64,000 nt of DNA from Cinnamomum chago (lineage: Eukaryota; Streptophyta; Magnoliopsida; Laurales; Lauraceae): positions 13,080,001 to 13,144,000 of the forward strand of contig CP142451.1 in NCBI GenBank assembly GCA_038049695.1, in the 5' to 3' direction. Position numbers and translations under genes: made by a program. Every line of letters begins with the position of its first letter. The first letter of the stretch is position 1. Positions 61,801 to 64,000 of the stretch are shown here, in pieces. Below the pieces are notes generated by a model, which was not told where the DNA came from, did no database searches, and saw nothing but the letters and a program-made list of their open reading frames with translations.

Positions 61801-63983
61801 ATCAATACAGCAATCATACTATAAACATCAATTCTGTATTTCTAAAAAAAAAGATTTATGAGGAAAAGAAACAAGGCATCTTTGCAGTAATGTCAAATTG
61901 TCAATCATTAAATAAATTTGTTCATCGGTGCAAAAGCAATGAAACATTTCAGTAGAGTCTGCTCAGAGGTATCAAGAGAAGGTCATGTGCACAAAAAGTG
62001 AGGGAATGCAATCCCTACTTGAGATATGTTGGTCCCCACCAAACACCTCTTTCTAAGTTGGAAGCACAAGATTGTAATCACAAGGATCAACTAGTAAGAA
62101 ATCATCTTTACAACATAGATCTTGGTCATCTTTTGCAGGTCCAAGGAAAAAGGTCACCACTTCTTTAGCACTTCTGTATTTTGGGTAAAATGTAGGCCTT
62201 TTTTTGGGGTGTGTGAATCATCACAGTTGCAATTTTCAAATTCCGTAGTTCATTTTTGGGTTTATCAGCAATTATCTTTGGAGGTGGGGGTGGGGGTGGG
62301 GGTGGGGTAAGGGTTTTGGAAAGACAGGTTCAAGCCTTTTCATATAATCACCCAACTTTCTACTTGTAGAGTCCCTATATCAATATCATAAAAACAAAAA
62401 CAAGTTTTAAAAAGATGCATAAAGAGGTACACTTCATGATTTTTGGATTCACGTATAGTTGGCATGTGCTACAGTAAATCCCAGCAACTTAGGCGTTGTC
62501 TTCTTTCAGATTATTAGAGAGAGGAAGAACTGTATTAGCAACTCGCCTGCTCCTCTGTAGGATGTGTCAAACTTAAACATGAGATCCTCTACTGGTTGTA
62601 ATAGATGTTTCTTGTGTCCATGGGGCTCTTCCTTTTATTTGATGGGCCTCTCCAGGTTACCTTATTCATACCATTCAAAAAAAAAAAAAAAGCCACACTG
62701 CAGTTACTATACAAGTGTGTACATCTGTCAATGACTCTGGAAGTTTTATTTGAGAGTATACTGTACACCATTTATCTTGGCTTGGTCTCATCAAACAATA
62801 TTAATTCACCAATTGAACGCTACAAAGTTCTGCTCTTGCCCCATGACCCACATAGCAATAAAAATACACTTTCATAAGAGACATCTAAGAAAAGAATACT
62901 AACAAAGAAGTAAAACAAAGGGTGTGATCATTCTTCAGTATCCTAAATTACAACAAAATAATACATCACTTTCGATGCTGATAGAAATGTCAAAATTTCC
63001 AAAAGCATTCTCAATAGTTAATATGCATGGAATTATGTGGTTAACTTACAACTTCAAGCACCGTGAGTGTTTGCAATTGCATTGTTTCTGTTTCTTTGGA
63101 GTACCACCTGGTCGTGATATAGGCTCAGTCTTCCTAAAGAAAAGAAATGAGGGAGAAAAAAGGCATACAAGTGTTATAACAAGACACCAAATGCACTTAT
63201 ATAAGAGCACAAAAAATCAACTATATCAAGTAGTTTCTTTAAGCCTGCAAAACTCGATCAAGCAATCCATCAAGTTTCAAGATTGTAACAAAACGCAATT
63301 ATTCTGCGATCATCCAATCTCCTGAAATCCAAGTGATCATATTCTCCAAGGATCTGATAATTTAATTAAATAAGAATCCCTCTCTTCCATCATTCAAGAT
63401 TGAAGAAATCATACATTTTTCCTATAAAGAAAAAAGGATAATCAGAACAACAAAATCAAACAAACTGAAATCAAAACTCCAGCAAAACAAACAGTGATTC
63501 AAAACTGTCAACAACTCAAACTAAAACTTTTAACTCAAAAAGATTAAAACTTCTCTCTCTTAAAGAAGCCAAATCTCAAAAATAACACATCTGAACTTAC
63601 ACCGCAGTAGGCAATAGAGGACGAAGAGCCGGTGGCGCAACCATCGTCTGCCCTGCCGCGACGCCAGCCGTCGGCGCAACCATCGTCTGCCCTGCCGCGA
63701 TGCTAGCCGTCGGCGCAACCATCGTCTGCCCTGCTGCGATACTAGACGTCGGCGGAAACATCGTCTGCCCTGCCGCGATGCTAGACGTCGGCGCAACCAT
63801 CGTCTGCCCTGCCGTGACGCTAGCCGTCGGCGCCGCACTGCAGAACGCTGTAAAATCAAGCTGGCGTGGCGCAAGCTTCTTCGCGGGTAAAACCTGAGCG
63901 GATGAAACCGACGGCGCCGGTGCAGATGTCGCCGTCTCCGGTGCAGATTCCGCCGGAACCGCAGATTGAATCTCTTTCTCCAT
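55896..63983 (-). CDS. TCX5: TSO1/tesmin-like CXC (CRC) domain protein, TCX5/TCX6 type
   Basis: Eight exons on the minus strand: 63983-63601, 63133-63050, 61727-61550, 60510-60160, 59486-59386, 58821-58727, 56930-56505 and 56116-55896, giving 612 residues. It belongs to the CPP family; Arabidopsis TCX5 and TCX6 are DREAM-complex subunits that bind CHR-like promoter elements and repress cell-cycle and DNA-methylation genes. CXC motif 1 (about 144-178) contains [19 protein letters not shown]. The conserved hinge RNPNAFRPK is near 195-203. CXC motif 2 (about 227-263) contains [20 protein letters not shown]. All expected cysteines, and the tyrosine of each YCECF that contacts DNA in LIN54, are present. 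The Ala/Pro-rich N-terminus holds a 13-residue tandem repeat. ATG 63983-63981 is the first in-frame ATG in the window, 17 bases from its edge, so an upstream start cannot be excluded. TCX5 versus TCX6 is not resolved. Confidence 0.93.
57609..57973. mobile_element. Tourist-like MITE in TCX intron 6
   Basis: Left GGGGTCATTTGCC and inverted right GGGTCGTTTGTTTGC, flanked by TTA (57606-57608 and 57974-57976). It contains repeated ACACATGTGAA and TTTACATATG palindromic words. It is 365 bases and non-coding. Confidence 0.7.
58897..59263. mobile_element. MITE-like element with perfect 13-bp inverted termini
   Basis: TGGCAATGGGCTG at 58897-58909 is the exact inverse of the sequence at 59251-59263. 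The interior is rich in GCCCAGCC-like words, similar to hAT-type ends. No clear duplication was found, so the true ends may lie a few bases outside. Confidence 0.6.
59330..59393 (-). repeat. 36-bp A-rich insertion duplicating the TCX exon 5 splice donor
   Basis: GGATACCTGTATGT occurs at 59330-59343 and 59380-59393, flanking ACCATTC followed by an A-rich tract. The right copy spans the exon 5/intron 5 junction (exon ends at 59386), so the coding strand carries ACATACAG|GTATCC twice, 50 bases apart. The insertion is A-rich on the plus strand. Confidence 0.72.
61262..61350 (-). mobile_element. tRNA-related SINE-like fragment
   Basis: On the minus strand GTGGCACAATGGAAGGTG is followed by GGTTGTGTGTTCAAGTCATG and an A-rich tail, resembling A and B boxes with a SINE tail. 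It lies in TCX intron 3 in sense orientation. It is related in pattern to the pair at 47511-47707. Confidence 0.5.
62283..62308 (+). repeat. (GGGGGT)n tract, potential G-quadruplex
   Basis: Four to five runs of four or five G separated by single T. On the plus strand this fits the G-quadruplex pattern. It lies in TCX intron 2, so the pre-mRNA carries the C-rich complement and the G-rich strand is the template strand. Confidence 0.7.
63633..63830 (-). repeat. 39-bp coding minisatellite in TCX exon 1
   Basis: Five near-identical 39-base units encode the 13-residue repeat PT(A/S)S(I/V)AAGQTMVA. The array is GC-rich, unlike the AT-rich surroundings, and is in frame. The interval lies before the CXC domain, in a region that varies widely within the family. 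Confidence 0.88.
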
Positions 63984-64000
63984 CAAAGCACTCGAATTCA

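Noticed and set aside
63560..63874. Arg-rich antisense repeat frame and a plus-strand Val/Gly repeat frame over TCX exon 1
   Set aside because: Both arise because a 39-base repeat is open in several frames; only the frame continuing into the CXC domains is supported.

Overview
The window looks like nuclear DNA of a flowering plant. It carries six split protein-coding genes with GT-AG introns, chloroplast-targeted and photosynthesis proteins, telo-box 5' regions and many MITEs, SINEs and LTR fragments. Introns of up to 4.4 kb full of small transposons suggest a woody angiosperm; a magnoliid or early-diverging eudicot is only a guess. No bacterial features, CRISPR array or intact tRNA/rRNA gene were seen.

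Layout: (1) 734-2645, minus: PSAH, photosystem I subunit VI, 3 exons, with a G-box and an I-box palindrome upstream. (2) 4302-12737, minus: eIF3 subunit L, 7 exons. (3) 14828-20350, minus: a conserved four-helix plant membrane protein of unknown function, 3 exons. (4) 20351-28592: AT-rich intergenic DNA with a hAT-like element, Tourist-like MITEs, a SINE split by a MITE, and tandem repeats. (5) 28593-33953, plus: plastid D-amino-acid transaminase / aminodeoxychorismate-lyase-like protein, 5 exons. (6) 37028-52337, plus: a TOM1-LIKE (TOL) VHS-GAT protein, 10 exons. (7) 55896-63983, minus: a TCX5/TCX6-type CXC-domain protein, 8 exons. Each exon chain was assembled by hand from splice sites and keeps one frame from ATG to stop, giving 146, 512, 288, 404, 788 and 612 residues in order.

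The genes are unrelated housekeeping or regulatory functions (photosynthesis, translation initiation, plastid amino-acid/folate metabolism, ubiquitin-dependent endosomal sorting, cell-cycle transcription); no shared pathway is evident.

The most informative material is the insertion record. It includes a 3'-truncated U2 snRNA retropseudogene whose 17-bp target duplication was later split by a TRIM retrotransposon; a solo LTR interrupted by a Mutator-like element; a tRNA-derived SINE with a perfect 15-bp duplication; four families of hAT- or Mutator-like MITEs with matching duplications; and very short A-rich insertions flanked by 14-15 bp repeats, one of which duplicated a splice donor of the TCX gene.
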